A DNA stretch of 62,908 nucleotides from Bacteroidales bacterium (GCA_017630195.1 JAGBVS010000037.1:1-62908); one strand, 5' to 3'. Counted from the stretch's first letter, positions 42,057-51,695 are shown. Notes: generated by a model not told the origin, from the letters alone. Made by a program: numbers and translations.

Positions 42057-42983
42057 TTATTTACCTATTATTTTATATGCTAATTTAAATATTCCTCCGA
42101 GCCTATTGTAGTTAACTTCAGGGTAAAAAATCTCTTTTCCTCCGAAACCCTTATAAAATCGGGCAAGCCCTTCGTTGTCGGAGCCTTCAAAATCAAAAAC
42201 ATAACTCGACTCGCTAAATTCTTTTATAACATAATTCAACATATAAGTCAAAGCATGCTTATTTTTTTGATTTTCATCACAGCCAGAAAATAAAAATATT
42301 ATTCTATCGTGGCTATACATAAAGACACCACCAGCAATAGTCTGTCCGTCAATGTCATTAACTCCACAAACAAAACATGATTCATGATATATTGCAGTGT
42401 CAATCAAATCGAGAAGACGTTTGTATTCCTTTTCTTTCCAATGACTTACGTCCTTTCCTCTGTTTTCAGCGAAAAGCTTTATTATTGTTTCCGGCTTTAT
42501 ATCTTTATCAATTGTAAGTTGAGCCGCTTCAGCCTTTGCGAGATTACGTTTTGTGTTTCCGTTATAATTGGCTTTAAGAGTTTGATAATCATATATCAAA
42601 TCGAGTTCAACATTACGATGCGGCTCATAAACGCCTGATATATAATCAACTTTATTATATTCGTTAAGTCTATATTTTACGACACTATATTTTTTAGGTA
42701 TAGAGTTAACAAAAGTTTCTACTATTTCTTCATTCAAAGACGATTGAGAATAAACGCCGAGTTGCTGTACGAAAAAAGGCTGAAACATATATGAAACGCC
42801 AAACTTTCTACTTGGTGTCAAAGGCATAACTCTCTCATAATCATTCTCTATCAACGCTTCCCAATTAGGATGGACAATATCAAGATACCACGACCAAGCA
42901 TAAACACTTCCGTTGAACGACTTTGCGATACAATCGTCCCAACGTCTTTTGTCTATCATATTATGAGTCAGATGCTTTATCAT
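42057..42983 (-). CDS. FemAB/GNAT-fold acyltransferase-like protein
   Basis: A 308-residue soluble protein resembling FemAB-like (double GNAT) transferases. N-terminal NGSVYAWSWYLDIV and the central region with KRNLAKAEAAQLT (about 141-153) are followed by GQTIAGGVFMYSHDRIIFLFSG and the C-terminal FDFEGSDNEGLARFYKGFG (about 268-286), a common acetyl/aminoacyl-CoA or tRNA substrate loop of the fold. FemAB proteins add amino acids to peptidoglycan or other envelope polymers. It overlaps the polysaccharide-deacetylase-like gene by 23 bases, which suggests a shared cell-surface pathway. Confidence 0.7.
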   Translation of the reverse strand: MIKHLTHNMIDKRRWDDCIAKSFNGSVYAWSWYLDIVHPNWEALIENDYERVMPLTPSRKFGVSYMFQPFFVQQLGVYSQSSLNEEIVETFVNSIPKKYSVVKYRLNEYNKVDYISGVYEPHRNVELDLIYDYQTLKANYNGNTKRNLAKAEAAQLTIDKDIKPETIIKLFAENRGKDVSHWKEKEYKRLLDLIDTAIYHESCFVCGVNDIDGQTIAGGVFMYSHDRIIFLFSGCDENQKNKHALTYMLNYVIKEFSESSYVFDFEGSDNEGLARFYKGFGGKEIFYPEVNYNRLGGIFKLAYKIIGK

Positions 42984-44301
42984 AATCCATTAAAATATAA
43001 TCAAGAATTTTTCTATATAATGTTATCCAACCTTCCCAACGTTTTTCTCCCGATAATGTTTCATTGTGCCACAAAAGAATAAATGTTCCATTAACATTTT
43101 TCACTTCATCAACAAGTTTCTTGGCTTTTTCGTATGACTCATTTACATCGAGGTCTAAATAATCACGCATCGTTCCATCCATCAAAGCGAACGGATGAAT
43201 ATTCAGTTTTGTCTTCATATCATTTTCCAAATCAAAGAATTGGAAAGTATCAGCATAACCAGCTCTAAACCCGGCTTGAGAGGCATAACCCATTGTATAA
43301 TCGTCGGTTACATCCAATTCGTTAAGAATCTGATAACTCGAAGGCAAACACAATCTAAGGAAATGCTGTCGGCTCATTGTGACTTCTCTATTAAGCACTT
43401 CAGAGAGTCTGCTTATTTCTTCCTTCACGACATCTTTTTTAAGATATGAAGAAAAAGAAGGATGGATTCCGACAAGAGCGTAATCACCAATACGTTTAAT
43501 AAGATTCTGGAAATTCTTGTTTCTTATTGAAATATTTTTGTCATTTGTATTATAATCGCCGCATAGAATAAAATACAAAGGTTTCAGTTTCAGTTCTTTC
43601 TGCAATTCTATCTGATAATCGAAAGTATCGAACGGATCTATTCTTTTATTACGCAGCACATTCCATCTTTCCTTAATTTCATTCTTATCAAAGAAAAGCA
43701 CATCTTTCAGGAAAGCCGCCGCAGTCCTGAAGAAACCTTTATTTTTATACGCCCAAGCCGCATCAATATCGTATGTTGGAACAAATTTGAAAGTCTTTTT
43801 TTTAAGTTGAATATCAGGATAAACCTTCTTTATCTCATTGCCGAGTTCTTTCGCCCAAAGATTTATTATAGGTTTTTCTATCACTTCCATTTTATATAAG
43901 ATGGAATCGTGAGGCTGAAATCTATTGTATTGATCACATACATGAGGCAGATATTCCTCATATCGGCTTATGATATAAAAAGATGCAGCAAAAATGTCAA
44001 AAGGAAACAAGGAACTGTCATTAAAGACAGGATATATTGCCTTAGAATCTTTGTAATTACATATCTTAATATTCTGGTCTGCGATATCACGTTGAAAAAG
44101 GAGATCTACCGACTGCTGGAACAATGCAGGTTCGTTTTGTAAAGGAGATTTTCCATAGTGAAACTTAGGACCCTGATAGGCGAGATACCTTTCTTCTTCT
44201 AAAGTAAATTTAAAATCTATGCCTAACTCTTCCTTGAACAACAGTTCAAAAATGTAGAATAACCTATTGGTCATCTTTGGCACTAATATCAGCATTTCCA
44301 T
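42961..44301 (-). CDS. Polysaccharide deacetylase-like protein
   Basis: A 446-residue protein. The C-terminal two thirds (about 165-446) resemble the Bacteroidetes branch of the polysaccharide deacetylase (NodB-like) fold. TYDIDAAW (about 174-181) supplies the metal/base Asp pair, GIHPSFSS the metal His motif, RQHFLR a conserved Arg/His and LLWHNETLSG the late catalytic His. The N-terminal 160 residues match the DUF7033-like extension often found on it. It has no signal peptide, so a cytoplasmic sugar or carrier-linked substrate is likely. Own promoter box at 44338. Confidence 0.75.
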   Translation of the reverse strand: MEMLILVPKMTNRLFYIFELLFKEELGIDFKFTLEEERYLAYQGPKFHYGKSPLQNEPALFQQSVDLLFQRDIADQNIKICNYKDSKAIYPVFNDSSLFPFDIFAASFYIISRYEEYLPHVCDQYNRFQPHDSILYKMEVIEKPIINLWAKELGNEIKKVYPDIQLKKKTFKFVPTYDIDAAWAYKNKGFFRTAAAFLKDVLFFDKNEIKERWNVLRNKRIDPFDTFDYQIELQKELKLKPLYFILCGDYNTNDKNISIRNKNFQNLIKRIGDYALVGIHPSFSSYLKKDVVKEEISRLSEVLNREVTMSRQHFLRLCLPSSYQILNELDVTDDYTMGYASQAGFRAGYADTFQFFDLENDMKTKLNIHPFALMDGTMRDYLDLDVNESYEKAKKLVDEVKNVNGTFILLWHNETLSGEKRWEGWITLYRKILDYILMDYDKASDS

Positions 44302-44337
44302 AAGTTCTCCTATTTTTTACAACATCTAATCACATTG

Positions 44338-44345
44338 CAAATTTA
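44338..44345 (-). promoter_or_regulatory. -7 box for the deacetylase/FemAB-like operon
   Basis: CAAATTTA (minus TAAATTTG) fits TAnnTTTG, 37 bases before the start at 44301. Confidence 0.5.
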
Positions 44346-44444
44346 AGACATAAATTGATTGATGTAAAGTTAAAAATTGTTAAAAAAGTAATCTTCTTGA
44401 ACATTATTTTTCTCTTTATGTTTAGCGATTAAAATACATGATTT

Positions 44445-45032
44445 ATGAAAACATACGATTTACACGACCGCGCCATGGAGCCTGTCAGACATTGGTGGAT
44501 GTACTTGATTATAGGCGTATTGGCATTTGTTTTAGGTGTTTTTATGCTGACAAATCCATCAATCACTTACGAAATGATGACTTTGCTACTTGGATTAGCA
44601 TTGGTTGTCTTCGGCATCATCGAGTTGATTGTCGGGCTCTTCAGCAGAAACATTTTTGTATCAAGAGCCGCTGTGATTATCGGGGCAATACTTAATATTG
44701 TATTAGGTATTCTTCTTGCAGCAAATCCTGGCATTGCAGCATTGACACTTCCACTCATTTTAGGAATGTGGATGCTCTACCAAAGCTTCATGATAATCAG
44801 TTATGCCGGCGACCTTAAAGGCTTTAAAGTCAAAGGTTACGGACTTACCATGTTCTGTGGCATCGTGCTTCTTGTATTGGCTGTACTGATTTTGCTTCGT
44901 CCTATCACTATTGGTATGATGACCGCAGCAATCTATATAGCCCTGTCGTTTATCATCTACGGATTGTCGGAAATTGTATCTGCATTCAGATTAAAATCAA
45001 TCCATAACATATTAGATGATAATCAATATTGA
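44445..45032 (+). CDS. HdeD/DUF308-family membrane protein
   Basis: A 195-residue inner-membrane protein with six predicted helices in three pairs. Repeats such as WMYLIIGVLAFVLGVFMLTNP and VIIGAILNIVLGILLAANPG show the internal duplication of the DUF308 family. In E. coli the relative HdeD takes part in acid resistance at high cell density; the role here is unknown. Single gene followed by a terminator. Confidence 0.9.
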   Translation: MKTYDLHDRAMEPVRHWWMYLIIGVLAFVLGVFMLTNPSITYEMMTLLLGLALVVFGIIELIVGLFSRNIFVSRAAVIIGAILNIVLGILLAANPGIAALTLPLILGMWMLYQSFMIISYAGDLKGFKVKGYGLTMFCGIVLLVLAVLILLRPITIGMMTAAIYIALSFIIYGLSEIVSAFRLKSIHNILDDNQY

Positions 45033-45035
45033 CAA

Positions 45036-45075
45036 AAAATAGAGTCATAGAAATTTCTACGACTCTATTTTTCAT
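45036..45075 (+). terminator. Terminator after the HdeD-like gene
   Basis: AAAATAGAGTC (45036-45046) pairs with GACTCTATTTT (45061-45071) and the loop TAGAAATTTCTA is itself self-complementary. T-rich on the plus strand and A-rich on the other side, so it can also end the C25 peptidase transcript. Confidence 0.92.
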
Positions 45076-45087
45076 TTATTAAAAAAC

Positions 45088-48000
45088 TTATTCGATAACA
45101 ATCTTTTCTGTTACATTCATTTCTGAATTTCTGATATTGACAAAATACAATCCGGAATTGATATTGTCAAGTTTAATGTCAGCCTTATTGCTTAATCCTG
45201 CATTTTGATATACCACTTGTCCCATTGTATTGTAAATTGTCACAACGCTTTCCTTATCACCAAGTTCAATGCAGAATGCGCCATTGTTAGGATTAGGATA
45301 GACTTCGATATTTTGTTCTACTACTGTTTCAACGTCAACGACAACTGCTGTTGGAGGGAATTTGATATTGTCGAGCCATACGCAGTCTTCACCTTCATCA
45401 TATCCATAATCTTTGCTATATTCCCATCTTAAAGTATGAGTACCAGCTGACAACATATATGTTTCCTTGCTCCAGTCGATTTCGCCTGACCATTCGCCTT
45501 TCTTGCTATTGTCAACATAGAAGTTAAACATATCGTAACTCAATTCTGATGACACTTTTTTGTAGAAACTTATCTCTGAATCTTGTTTCACTTCAACAAC
45601 TATTTTCAATCTTGTAACATTATCACCACCAATAGTTCCCGATTTGACTGAATATTGTCCATCATAAACTTTGTCAGTTGCTATAGTCCAGTCAGCGTCA
45701 CCTTCAAACTCCCAGTTGTATGCTGAGAAGTCGCCTGATTCAAAATCTTCTGTCACGCTACCGACAATAAATGTATATGAAGATGTTGTCATATAATTTC
45801 CAGAATAAGCAGCTATTACCATTTCGTAAGCTGTACCTATTTCAGCGTTTTCATTTACTGCGAATGTAAAGTCAACATCAGAATTTGCACCAGACTCTAA
45901 AGTATTGATATAGAATATATCTTCCTCAGCTGTTGTTTCTGGGAAAGAGCAGAACACTCTGAATACTGTGTTAGATGCTGCGCTGTTACCTTTGTTGACA
46001 ACATTGAATTTAACTGTTGCGGTCTCACCTGGATTCACTTCAACAGAAACAGGTTTTACGATTTCCAATTCCGGTGCGTAAATCTTTGTGCTGAGTTTGC
46101 TTGTCCAAGTATCGTTGCCATTGCTACAAGTGATAAAGAATTTAACGTCAGTATTGTTAGGAACGTTGTCGCTTACTTTGAAAGAGAAAGCATCTTCGAT
46201 AGTTACATTAGACTCTGCATTGAGATCTCCAATGTTTGCTGTGGCATTTGTTATTTCAATATATTCAGGTTTATCTGTTGATAATGTTGCTGTTAAATTT
46301 TCAGCATCAATAGTTCCAACATTAGCGAATGTCATATCCATTGTGACAGATTCGTTATAATCGATTTGATTATTGTCGTCGTTAAGCGCATATTCATTAT
46401 AAACTACATAAGCGGCATTGTTAGGAAGAGCAACTACATCCAATACAACAGGATAAGCGTTGAGGCCTGTCACGTAGAGTTTCATGTCACCGACGACATT
46501 AAGACCGCCATCGAAAGTGATTTCCGCAACGCCATCTTCGTCTGTCACGGCAAAGCCAATCACATCATCTTCAAACACCAAGCTGCAGCGGAAACCTTTT
46601 TGAGTTTTGTTGTTATTATCTTTAACGACGACTTCCATTGAAGGATCGCCTAATAATATTTCTTCTTGGCACTGAATATCAGCTTCGTATGGTTCATCGA
46701 GCCAAGGAATTATAGCGACGTCACCCAAGATGTTCAAGTCATAGAAATTCCATCTGAGAGCACCTTCTTCCCATTGTCCAGGAGCGTTGACGAAAGGAGC
46801 AGTCTGACATTTGGCATCAGACAATTGCATTCCGAGGAAAGGGATACGGTCGTTATATTGAGCATCGACCATTTCTCTATGAAGGTGAGCTGCCGGTCCT
46901 TCTGTCTGTCCTTCATTAAACCAACCGTTACGTGAGTTACCTATAGCTGCGACTGCAAAGTTTTGAATCGTAATCATTCTTTCCATGATACAATCTGCTT
47001 CAAAAGAGCCACATACGCAACCATGTGAATGGAAGAAAGTATAATTATGATCAACGCCATTAGCCCCGCTGAAATTAGAGTCAGTGATGTCGCTGTTGTA
47101 CCATTCTGCTACAGTATTTGTGTTGGCATGACCAACATGTTGAACATATTGAACACCGCCATTGATTGTATTTTTCAATTTGTTAGGTCCCCAATTGCCA
47201 TTTTCATCATAATGACGTATAAAGTTGTAATCTTCTGGAATACCTATTGTTGTGTAACCATTATCATCATGTTCGCCGATAAGAAGCTCAAGATAATCGC
47301 TGCCGAATGTTTGAGGATTATCAAACAACCATTCGCCACCCATAGCGACTTTTCTAAACTCACCCAAAACAGGTTCACGTCTGTATTTCAATGTCTTATT
47401 GATAATATTAGCTTGTTTTTTTGAATTATCGAACGACATACGAGCGATGCCAATTTCTGGGAGCAAGTCGTCTTCGCCTATCTCACCCCACTTGCTGTTG
47501 TTATTGTCGTTCCATGTACCGTCGAGAGCGCTGAAATAAAGGTCTGCTGGGATATTGCTATCAGTATAAACACTGCTACTTTGAACAGTGGCATATAATC
47601 CACGATAAGGGACAATATTGACATCGCCGCCCATCAACACCATGATGATACCATTGTCGGCATATTCCTTAATGATATAATTACGAATTTTTTCTTGGTT
47701 ATCTGCTCCTTGTGATGAAGTGTAAATATCAGTTAATGTGACTATTCTATTACGAACGCCTATGCTTTCATAATATTCCATATATTCCTCAAAACCAGCC
47801 ACATAATCCTCACCAGTAATAATAAGCAGATCGTAAGCGCTTATGTCTCTACCTCTTGTCTTATATGAGCTGATCATTTCTGGATTGTCTGCCAATGACT
47901 GAACCTTACTGTTTATATAAGGAGTATTCCACAACATTGCAGAATTGTCTCTTTTTGCAGAAACAACATCAACCTTTACAGTTGCAGTCTTTGCGTAAAA

Positions 48001-48471
48001 TATCTTTCCTGAAGATGGTTCATATTGAACAGGGGTGAAAGAAGTGAAAGCAAAAGCGTGACCATTAAGATATTGTGTCGTCAACACACCGTGATTTTCT
48101 TGAGGATAAACGCTTTTTGAAGAATATATATCTTCATTCTTCACGAAAGCCTTGCGTTCCGGCTTTGAATATGGACGCGCTGCCTGATATGGAAACAGCT
48201 GTTTATCCAATTTAATCTCTTCAAAATCAGAGAGAACAACTTCAACAGAAGCTGCTTCAGAACCATTAGGCAACAACAAACTTACAGCCTTATAAGGCAA
48301 TGACGGATTGCCTTCGACTGCTGTCTGCATACATCCTTTAAACTCAAGTTGATTATAGCCTTGTATTTCGCTAACTACAGGATTTTCAAAGTGATATACT
48401 TGTTCAACAGTTTGAGCTGAAACAAATAAAGCTATCATTGATAAAAATAGTAAAAAACTGATTTTTTTCAT
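45088..48471 (-). CDS. C25 (gingipain-family) peptidase exported by T9SS
   Basis: An 1127-residue secreted protease. A signal peptide (about 1-19) is followed by a propeptide-like region to about 205. The C25 caspase-fold domain (about 210-600) has YVQHVGHANTN (His448) and FFHSHGCVCGSFE (Cys485), the expected His-Cys dyad of gingipains. Ig/CARDB-like repeats (about 700-900), a MAM/jelly-roll-like carbohydrate-type domain (about 910-1035) and a type A T9SS domain (EVYPNPNNGAF onward, about 1055-1127) complete it. Cleavage preference is not evident. Single gene, promoter box at 48507. Confidence 0.9.
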   Translation of the reverse strand: MKKISFLLFLSMIALFVSAQTVEQVYHFENPVVSEIQGYNQLEFKGCMQTAVEGNPSLPYKAVSLLLPNGSEAASVEVVLSDFEEIKLDKQLFPYQAARPYSKPERKAFVKNEDIYSSKSVYPQENHGVLTTQYLNGHAFAFTSFTPVQYEPSSGKIFYAKTATVKVDVVSAKRDNSAMLWNTPYINSKVQSLADNPEMISSYKTRGRDISAYDLLIITGEDYVAGFEEYMEYYESIGVRNRIVTLTDIYTSSQGADNQEKIRNYIIKEYADNGIIMVLMGGDVNIVPYRGLYATVQSSSVYTDSNIPADLYFSALDGTWNDNNNSKWGEIGEDDLLPEIGIARMSFDNSKKQANIINKTLKYRREPVLGEFRKVAMGGEWLFDNPQTFGSDYLELLIGEHDDNGYTTIGIPEDYNFIRHYDENGNWGPNKLKNTINGGVQYVQHVGHANTNTVAEWYNSDITDSNFSGANGVDHNYTFFHSHGCVCGSFEADCIMERMITIQNFAVAAIGNSRNGWFNEGQTEGPAAHLHREMVDAQYNDRIPFLGMQLSDAKCQTAPFVNAPGQWEEGALRWNFYDLNILGDVAIIPWLDEPYEADIQCQEEILLGDPSMEVVVKDNNNKTQKGFRCSLVFEDDVIGFAVTDEDGVAEITFDGGLNVVGDMKLYVTGLNAYPVVLDVVALPNNAAYVVYNEYALNDDNNQIDYNESVTMDMTFANVGTIDAENLTATLSTDKPEYIEITNATANIGDLNAESNVTIEDAFSFKVSDNVPNNTDVKFFITCSNGNDTWTSKLSTKIYAPELEIVKPVSVEVNPGETATVKFNVVNKGNSAASNTVFRVFCSFPETTAEEDIFYINTLESGANSDVDFTFAVNENAEIGTAYEMVIAAYSGNYMTTSSYTFIVGSVTEDFESGDFSAYNWEFEGDADWTIATDKVYDGQYSVKSGTIGGDNVTRLKIVVEVKQDSEISFYKKVSSELSYDMFNFYVDNSKKGEWSGEIDWSKETYMLSAGTHTLRWEYSKDYGYDEGEDCVWLDNIKFPPTAVVVDVETVVEQNIEVYPNPNNGAFCIELGDKESVVTIYNTMGQVVYQNAGLSNKADIKLDNINSGLYFVNIRNSEMNVTEKIVIE

Positions 48472-48506
48472 ATTACCGCAAATTAAATTGACTGAATTAT
48501 TTATGT

Positions 48507-48514
48507 CAAAGATA
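48507..48514 (-). promoter_or_regulatory. -7 box for the C25 peptidase gene
   Basis: CAAAGATA (minus TATCTTTG) fits TAnnTTTG, 36 bases before the ATG at 48471. Confidence 0.55.
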
Positions 48515-48555
48515 TGATTTTATTGATTTATATACCAAGAAGATTATATTAAAAA

Positions 48556-48999
48556 TTATCTCTTCTTCTCGAAAAAGCCTTTTAATACATTAAGACATTC
48601 TTCTTGCAAAACTCCTGTTGCAATTTTTGTCTTAGGATGTAAGAGATTACCATGCTTACTGAAACCGTTTTTTTTGTCATCGCATGCCCAAACCACTCTG
48701 CTTACATGAGCATGAGCCAAAGCTCCGGCACACATCACGCAAGGTTCCAACGTAACATATAAAGTACAGTCTTCCAAATATTTAGCACCCATTGAATTAA
48801 ACGCCGACGTTAAGGCAAGCATCTCGGCATGGGCTGTAACATCGTTAAGCTGCTCCACTTGATTATGAGCTCTCGAAATTATTTTATCGTTACAAACGAT
48901 AACAGCACCAACAGGCACTTCATCGTTTTCTTCTGCAAGAAGAGCCTCATTAAGAGCCTGTTGCATATAATATTCGTCAGAAAAAACGCTTAGCTTCAT
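48556..48999 (-). CDS. tadA: TadA, tRNA adenosine(34) deaminase
   Basis: A 147-residue zinc deaminase that makes inosine at the wobble position of tRNA-Arg. Zinc ligands and proton shuttle are visible: TAHAEMLAL (H57, E59) and EPCVMCAGAL (C87, C90). The sequence VPVGAVIV at the first strand and ACDDKKNGF are family phrases. Length is normal. Last gene of the DPM1-pyrC-ywqK-tadA operon; its start overlaps the lipoprotein gene by four bases. Confidence 0.95.
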   Translation of the reverse strand: MKLSVFSDEYYMQQALNEALLAEENDEVPVGAVIVCNDKIISRAHNQVEQLNDVTAHAEMLALTSAFNSMGAKYLEDCTLYVTLEPCVMCAGALAHAHVSRVVWACDDKKNGFSKHGNLLHPKTKIATGVLQEECLNVLKGFFEKKR

Positions 49000-49439
49000 C
49001 TTAAATCCCTGTTGACTTCTTTAATCAAATCGCCGTTTTCTTTATAAAATTTCCAGATGCCACATTCTTTACCATTAACATAAACACCTTGGTATTTTAC
49101 GTTACCATTTTCATAATAAGTAAAAGCATCGCCTTCTCTGACACCATTGACAAAGGTACCTTTACTCATCAATGCTCCTGATTTATAATATGTTTCAAAA
49201 GCACCATTTCTCTTTCCATCAGCTATTGGACCATCAAGATGCTTCATTCCTTCGTCATAATACAAAGTCTCTCTGACATAATCCTTGCTGCCATCGTCTT
49301 TAATTATGTAATAAAGCACTTCCTTTTTGTTACCGCTTTCATGTCTTGTCAGAACTTCTTCATGAACATTTTTATTAGATTTATTAGAACATGAAAAAAA
49401 AGAAAGCAATATTAAAATAAAAAATGTTAACTTTTTCAT
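48996..49439 (-). CDS. YwqK-like lipoprotein with MORN-type repeats
   Basis: A 147-residue lipoprotein: signal peptide and lipobox FFSC (Cys17), then four or five copies of a roughly 22-residue repeat of the type G-x-YYxNGxxxxxG-x-F-x-NG-xxxG (for example YYKSGALMSKGTFVNG and YYENGNVKYQGVYVNG). This is the antitoxin-YwqK/MORN_2 family. Such repeats are thought to bind partners at the envelope; no toxin gene is adjacent. It lies between pyrC (two-base gap) and tadA (four-base overlap). Confidence 0.87.
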   Translation of the reverse strand: MKKLTFFILILLSFFSCSNKSNKNVHEEVLTRHESGNKKEVLYYIIKDDGSKDYVRETLYYDEGMKHLDGPIADGKRNGAFETYYKSGALMSKGTFVNGVREGDAFTYYENGNVKYQGVYVNGKECGIWKFYKENGDLIKEVNRDLR

Positions 49440-49441
49440 AT

Positions 49442-50791
49442 TTATCTATTAAATATCAATCGTTTACCTCTATAATTCTCTTTAAATACACCATTATTGT
49501 AAACCAATTCACCATTGATAAAAGTATGGCTTACGCTGCACGACAATTCCAAACCTGAATAAGCTGTCCATCCACATTTATAATGTACGCTTTCGTTTGT
49601 AATTGTTTGATTCTTTTTAGGATCGATAAGAACCAAATCTGCATAGTAGCCTTCTCTTATAAAACCACGTTTATTGATTCTGAACAAGATAGCAGGATTA
49701 TGAGACAACAGTTCCACTGCTTTTTCTTTTGTAAGGACTCCCTTCAATGCGAGGTCGAATGTTCCAATAAGTAGATGCTGTACCGACGTTCCTCCTGAAG
49801 GAGCCGAAAAATAAGGTTTATTTTTCTCTTCCAATGTATGAGGTGCATGGTCTGTCGCCAATATATCAATATGATTATCAATACATCCTTGAATTATTGC
49901 CAATCTGTCATTTTCAGATTTGACAGCAGGATTACACTTCAGAAGCATGCCTTTAGTTTCATAATCCCTATCGTCGAAGAGAAGATAATGCAAACAAGTT
50001 TCCGCTGTTATCTTTTTATCTTTCAATGGAATATTATTATTAAAAAGTTGTATTTCCTTTGCTGTAGAGAGATGTAATATATGAAGCTGTGTTCCATATT
50101 TTGATGCGAGTTCCGCCGCAAAAGACGATGTCTTGTAACAAGCCTCAGCGCTACGTACCAAAGGATGTATAGAAGCAGGAGCGTCATCGCCATATTTTTC
50201 CTTATACAATTCCATATTTTTGCGCACTATTGCTTCGTCTTCACAATGTGTCGCAATAAGACAAGGCGCTTCTTGGAATAGTTGTTCCAAGGTTGACTGG
50301 TTATTAACCAACATATTACCGGTACTTGAACCCATAAAAGCCTTAATACCGCAGATCTTCTTAGGATCAGTTTTTAAAACCTCATCAATATTATCATTCG
50401 ACACGCCCATGTAGAACGAATAATTTGCCATTGATTTTTCTGCCGCAATATCATACTTATCTTGTAAAAGACTTTGAGTCAAAGTATTAGGAACAGTATT
50501 AGGCATATCCATGAAAGAAGTGACTCCACCTGCCACAGCAGCGCGGCTCTCTGTTGCGATATCGCCCTTGTGCGTCAAACCAGGATCTCTGAAATGAACC
50601 TGATCGTCAATAGCACCAGGAACAAGATACAGTCCTTCCGCATCAATCACTTGATAGGATTTATATTGTTGCAACTCTACTTCTTCGCCTTGAAGTAATA
50701 TCTTTTCTATAGTTTCCCCTGAAATGACAACACTTGCCATAAAAGTCTTACCTTCATTGACAAGTGTCGCGTTCTTTATGATATAGCTCAT
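49442..50791 (-). CDS. pyrC: Dihydroorotase (class I)
   Basis: A 449-residue amidohydrolase for the third step of pyrimidine synthesis. Metal-site motifs: GAIDDQVHFRDPGLTHKGD (about 59-77), GVTSFMDMPNT, LHILHLSTAKE (metal His) and ATDHAPHTLEEK (about 304-315, Asp base). Length and PGxxDxHVHFRDPG-like pattern place it in the class I PyrC branch; allantoinases and hydantoinases are related alternatives. Note Gln in QVHFR where His is usual (HVHFR). It overlaps the DPM1-like gene by four bases. Confidence 0.88.
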   Translation of the reverse strand: MSYIIKNATLVNEGKTFMASVVISGETIEKILLQGEEVELQQYKSYQVIDAEGLYLVPGAIDDQVHFRDPGLTHKGDIATESRAAVAGGVTSFMDMPNTVPNTLTQSLLQDKYDIAAEKSMANYSFYMGVSNDNIDEVLKTDPKKICGIKAFMGSSTGNMLVNNQSTLEQLFQEAPCLIATHCEDEAIVRKNMELYKEKYGDDAPASIHPLVRSAEACYKTSSFAAELASKYGTQLHILHLSTAKEIQLFNNNIPLKDKKITAETCLHYLLFDDRDYETKGMLLKCNPAVKSENDRLAIIQGCIDNHIDILATDHAPHTLEEKNKPYFSAPSGGTSVQHLLIGTFDLALKGVLTKEKAVELLSHNPAILFRINKRGFIREGYYADLVLIDPKKNQTITNESVHYKCGWTAYSGLELSCSVSHTFINGELVYNNGVFKENYRGKRLIFNR

Positions 50792-51525
50792 GATTTTTTT
50801 GCTTTAATTTTTCCAATCATACCTCTCCATCTTAAATTTATGACGCCGAATATAGCCTCTTTAAAAATGCCTTTCGACATTTTCGACGTACCTTCTGCGC
50901 GATCGGTAAAGATGATAGGCACTTCTTTAACGTTAAAACCAAGTTTCCACGCAGTATATTTCATTTCTATTTGGAAAGCATAACCAATAAATTTAACCTT
51001 ATCCAAATCTATGGTTTCCAGCACTTTTCTTGTATAACACACAAAACCAGCTGTTGTATCTCGCGTCTTCATTCTTGTAATGAATCTCACATATGCAGAA
51101 GCATAATATGACATCAAGACTCTACCCATAGGCCAGTTAACCACGTTAACTCCTGTGATATAACGAGAACCTACAGACAAATCTGCTCCGTTGGCACAAG
51201 CGTCGTGAAGCTTGATAAGATCGTCCGGATTGTGTGAAAAATCGGCATCCATTTCAAAAATATATTGATAATGGCGAGCCAAAGCCCACTTGAATCCATG
51301 AATATAAGCTGTACCAAGGCCTAATTTACCTTTTCTCTCTTCAATAAAAAGTCGATCCGGAAATTCTTGCATCAATCTTTTAACAATATCTGCCGTACCA
51401 TCTGGACTATTGTCTTCAATAATAAGAATATCAAAAGACATAGGCATTTGGAAAACATATCTAATAATCTTTTCTATGTTTTCTTTTTCGTTATATGTTG
51501 GTATTATTACAAGATTATCTGACAT
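50788..51525 (-). CDS. Polyprenol-phosphate mannosyltransferase, DPM1-like
   Basis: A 245-residue family-2 glycosyltransferase without membrane helices. Visible are LVIIPTYNEKENIEKII (nucleotide-sugar entry), IIEDNSPDGTADI (about 36-48), EMDADFSHNPDDL (DxD site, about 94-106) and the C-terminal FTDRAEGTSKMS motif. It would move mannose (or another hexose) from GDP-mannose to polyprenyl phosphate for use outside the cytoplasmic membrane, as in protein O-glycosylation. First gene of the four-gene operon; promoter box at 51571. Confidence 0.9.
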   Translation of the reverse strand: MSDNLVIIPTYNEKENIEKIIRYVFQMPMSFDILIIEDNSPDGTADIVKRLMQEFPDRLFIEERKGKLGLGTAYIHGFKWALARHYQYIFEMDADFSHNPDDLIKLHDACANGADLSVGSRYITGVNVVNWPMGRVLMSYYASAYVRFITRMKTRDTTAGFVCYTRKVLETIDLDKVKFIGYAFQIEMKYTAWKLGFNVKEVPIIFTDRAEGTSKMSKGIFKEAIFGVINLRWRGMIGKIKAKKS

Positions 51526-51570
51526 AAAAATTCTTTTTTGTTGCGTTTTTTTAATACAATCTTAACGCTA

Positions 51571-51578
51571 CAAAGTTA
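51571..51578 (-). promoter_or_regulatory. -7 box for the DPM1-like operon
   Basis: CAAAGTTA (minus TAACTTTG) fits TAnnTTTG, 46 bases before the start. The rest of the 170-base gap is AT-rich and featureless to me. Confidence 0.5.
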
Positions 51579-51695
51579 AGAATTAATATGAATATTTTGA
51601 AATAAAAAAAAGTTAATTTTTATTATGAAAACTTAATGTTTCAGCGACTTAAAAAATCGAATGTCAACGTTAAATAGCGATGTCGTTTAGAGTTA

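Noticed and set aside
44438-44695. An 85-residue plus-strand reading frame overlapping the HdeD-like gene.
   Set aside because: It is frame-shifted against a clear six-helix membrane protein and has no independent support.
48996-49439. YwqK-like lipoprotein as half of a toxin-antitoxin pair.
   Set aside because: The family name comes from an antitoxin, but neighbours are pyrC and tadA and no toxin-like gene is adjacent; the lipobox places it in the envelope.
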